A DNA stretch of 64,000 nucleotides from Desulfurellaceae bacterium bin18 (lineage in GTDB: Bacteria > Desulfobacterota > Binatia > Bin18), in the NCBI GenBank assembly GCA_002238415.1, contig MPMI01000016.1:1-64000 (forward strand), written 5' to 3'. The translations under genes and the position numbers were made by a program. How positions within the stretch are numbered: position 1 is the first letter of the stretch; each line of letters opens with the position of its first letter. Below the pieces are notes generated by a model, which was not told where the DNA came from, searched no databases, and saw only the letters and a list, made by a program, of their open reading frames with translations. Below are positions 62,974 to 64,000 of the stretch, piece by piece.

Positions 62974-63375
62974 TTACTCGAACTCCGAAGCTCCGGTTGC
63001 GGGCGGATATTCGTTCCACCACTCCCGGAATACTCGACACTGGCCACTCTCGGTCAGGGTGATCAAAAAGATCCCTTCCATTTTGACGGATTGCCCCGTC
63101 TGCACGGATGCCATCGATGCCCACCAGCGCGCGAGGTAGCGCCCGTCTTCGGTCCTCGCAAGGGGTTCGTAACCGAACGTAATCCCGGCCTGATTCCCCT
63201 GGGTAGCCGTCTCCCAGGCGCGGCGGATCGCCGGCTGACCTGTGATCGGCTCGGCGAACGGACCCCAGACGTAGGTCCCGTCCTCGGTAAAGAGTGCTGC
63301 CGCGGCCTCCGGGTCCTGGTTCTCCCAGGCCCTGCCGTAGGCATCGAGCCAGACGTTGAGCGCCTCGAAACCCAT
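62974..63375 (-). CDS. NTF2-like (SgcJ/EcaC or SnoaL-type) protein
   Basis: A 133-aa cone-barrel protein. The start MGFEALNVWLDAYGRAWENQ is followed by AAALFTEDGTYVWGPF and by RVFREWWNEYPP. It is a SnoaL-like protein of unknown function. AGGAGG precedes ATG 63375, and the longer frame is not supported. It is the first gene in a minus-strand series with the YcsF and SMP-30-like genes. It is divergent from the BtpA-like gene at 63550. Confidence 0.8.
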   Translation of the reverse strand: MGFEALNVWLDAYGRAWENQDPEAAAALFTEDGTYVWGPFAEPITGQPAIRRAWETATQGNQAGITFGYEPLARTEDGRYLARWWASMASVQTGQSVKMEGIFLITLTESGQCRVFREWWNEYPPATGASEFE

Positions 63376-63549
63376 AGGAACCTCCTTTGTACGGTTGAAG
63401 ACCATACATAGCGCCCAACGGCGGATTGTCCAGAGGCGGCACTGCCTGTTCGCCTGTGTGGCTTGACAGCGGCATGAGAAGCATTCCACAGTTGGGGCTA
63501 CGCACCGCGCGAGGCGTATATTCGGAGCAGAGAGTGGGGAGGGCCGACC

Positions 63550-64000
63550 ATGCGAGATTTCGCAACCCTGGGCAAACGTAAAGCCGTGTTGGGCATGATT
63601 CACCTGCAACCGCTGCCCGGCGCCGTGTTTTACGCGGACGGCAATTTCAACCAAACCCTTGAGACGGCGGTCGAATCGGCCCGCGCACTCTACCACGGCG
63701 GGGCGGACGGATGTCTGGTACAGACTGTCGATCGTATTTACAGCGTAAAAGACGAATCCGACCCGGCGCGTACGACCGCCATGGGCTTGATTGTGCATGC
63801 CATTGTCCAGGCTACGGGCGCAGACTTTCAGGTCGGGGTACAATTGATGCGGAACGCGCTCAAAGCGTCGGTGGCAGTAGCAAAGGTGGCGGGGGGCAGT
63901 TTTATTCGGGCCGGCGCGCTGGTGGGCAGGACGCTGACCGCGCACGGCATGGTCGAAGCGAATCCGCTCGACGTGATGGAGTATCGCAAAAAGATCAACG
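63550..64000 (+). CDS. BtpA-family protein, N-terminal part (3' partial)
   Basis: The open frame from ATG 63550 continues past the window end, giving 150 residues so far. LGMIHLQPLPGAVFYADGNF at residues 15-35 and ALYHGGADGCLVQTVDR are the BtpA/SgcQ family marks of a TIM-barrel protein. BtpA is needed for stability of photosystem I in cyanobacteria; non-photosynthetic members are thought to be sugar-phosphate or nucleoside enzymes. GGGAGGGCCGACC precedes the ATG. It is divergent from the NTF2-like gene. Confidence 0.82.
   Translation, partial: MRDFATLGKRKAVLGMIHLQPLPGAVFYADGNFNQTLETAVESARALYHGGADGCLVQTVDRIYSVKDESDPARTTAMGLIVHAIVQATGADFQVGVQLMRNALKASVAVAKVAGGSFIRAGALVGRTLTAHGMVEANPLDVMEYRKKIN

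Noticed and set aside
1-64000. CRISPR arrays, rRNA and tRNA genes
   Set aside because: No regularly spaced repeats, no rRNA sequence and no cloverleaf-like tRNA sequence were seen on reading the window.

Overview
The window looks like a G+C-rich bacterial chromosome segment from an uncultivated, catabolically versatile Gram-negative lineage. It is rich in F420-type luciferase-like oxidoreductases, amidohydrolases, DUF1329, tungsten and molybdenum enzymes, TauD-type dioxygenases and twin-arginine-exported redox proteins. That mix recalls Tectomicrobia (Entotheonella-like) or Binatota-like genomes. This placement is an impression from gene content, since no rRNA, tRNA or taxonomic marker was found. 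Ribosome binding sites are mostly AGGAGG-like, and TAG is used as an ordinary stop.

Layout. 1-2250: the 3' end of a flavin amine oxidase and a decayed luciferase-like monooxygenase. 2437-4253: an AidB-type acyl-CoA dehydrogenase of visibly higher G+C, bracketed by short inverted repeats and probably acquired. 4612-8272: a three-gene molybdenum hydroxylase (FAD, 2Fe-2S and Mo subunits). 8312-8916: HicAB. 9016-11238: a DUF1329 protein, a macro-domain protein and a small ferredoxin. 11449-15596: an aorABCD-like tungsten aldehyde oxidoreductase operon. 15678-25217: CocE hydrolase, aldo/keto reductase, cupin, isochorismatase-like hydrolase, MFS transporter, DUF1772 protein, D-aminoacylase, amidohydrolase and CMD protein. 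25285-30366: a giant exonuclease-RecQ-UvrD helicase interrupted by one in-frame TAG.

30589-44981 is a catabolic island: four intact luciferase-like/F420-type enzymes, two TauD/TfdA dioxygenases, a phosphotriesterase-like hydrolase, a frameshifted DUF2332 gene, CMD, VOC, acyl-CoA dehydrogenase, amidohydrolase, SDR, NTF2-like and GST genes. 45147-58363 is a long co-directional block: hyuB-hyuA, SDR, copper amine oxidase, an exported isoquinoline-oxidoreductase-like Mo enzyme, then soxY-soxZ-cytochrome c-fccB and a fused soxX-soxA. It suggests oxidation of amines to aldehydes and acids coupled to periplasmic sulfur oxidation, although soxB and soxCD are not in the window.

58400-60983 is an accessory island: higBA, a degenerate second copy of the soxA 3' tail, and a low-G+C DUF262-HEPN gene pair that is the best candidate for a defence or toxin-antitoxin system. 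61143-64000 returns to metabolism with an SMP-30-like lactonase, a LamB/YcsF (PxpA) protein, an NTF2-like protein and the start of a BtpA-family gene.

The most unusual features are the triheme SoxX-SoxA fusion, an in-frame 54-bp palindromic insertion inside its SoxX domain, the duplicated soxA tail beyond higBA, the DUF262-HEPN pair, the TAG-split RecQ-UvrD giant, and a MoaD-like protein extended beyond its Gly-Gly terminus.
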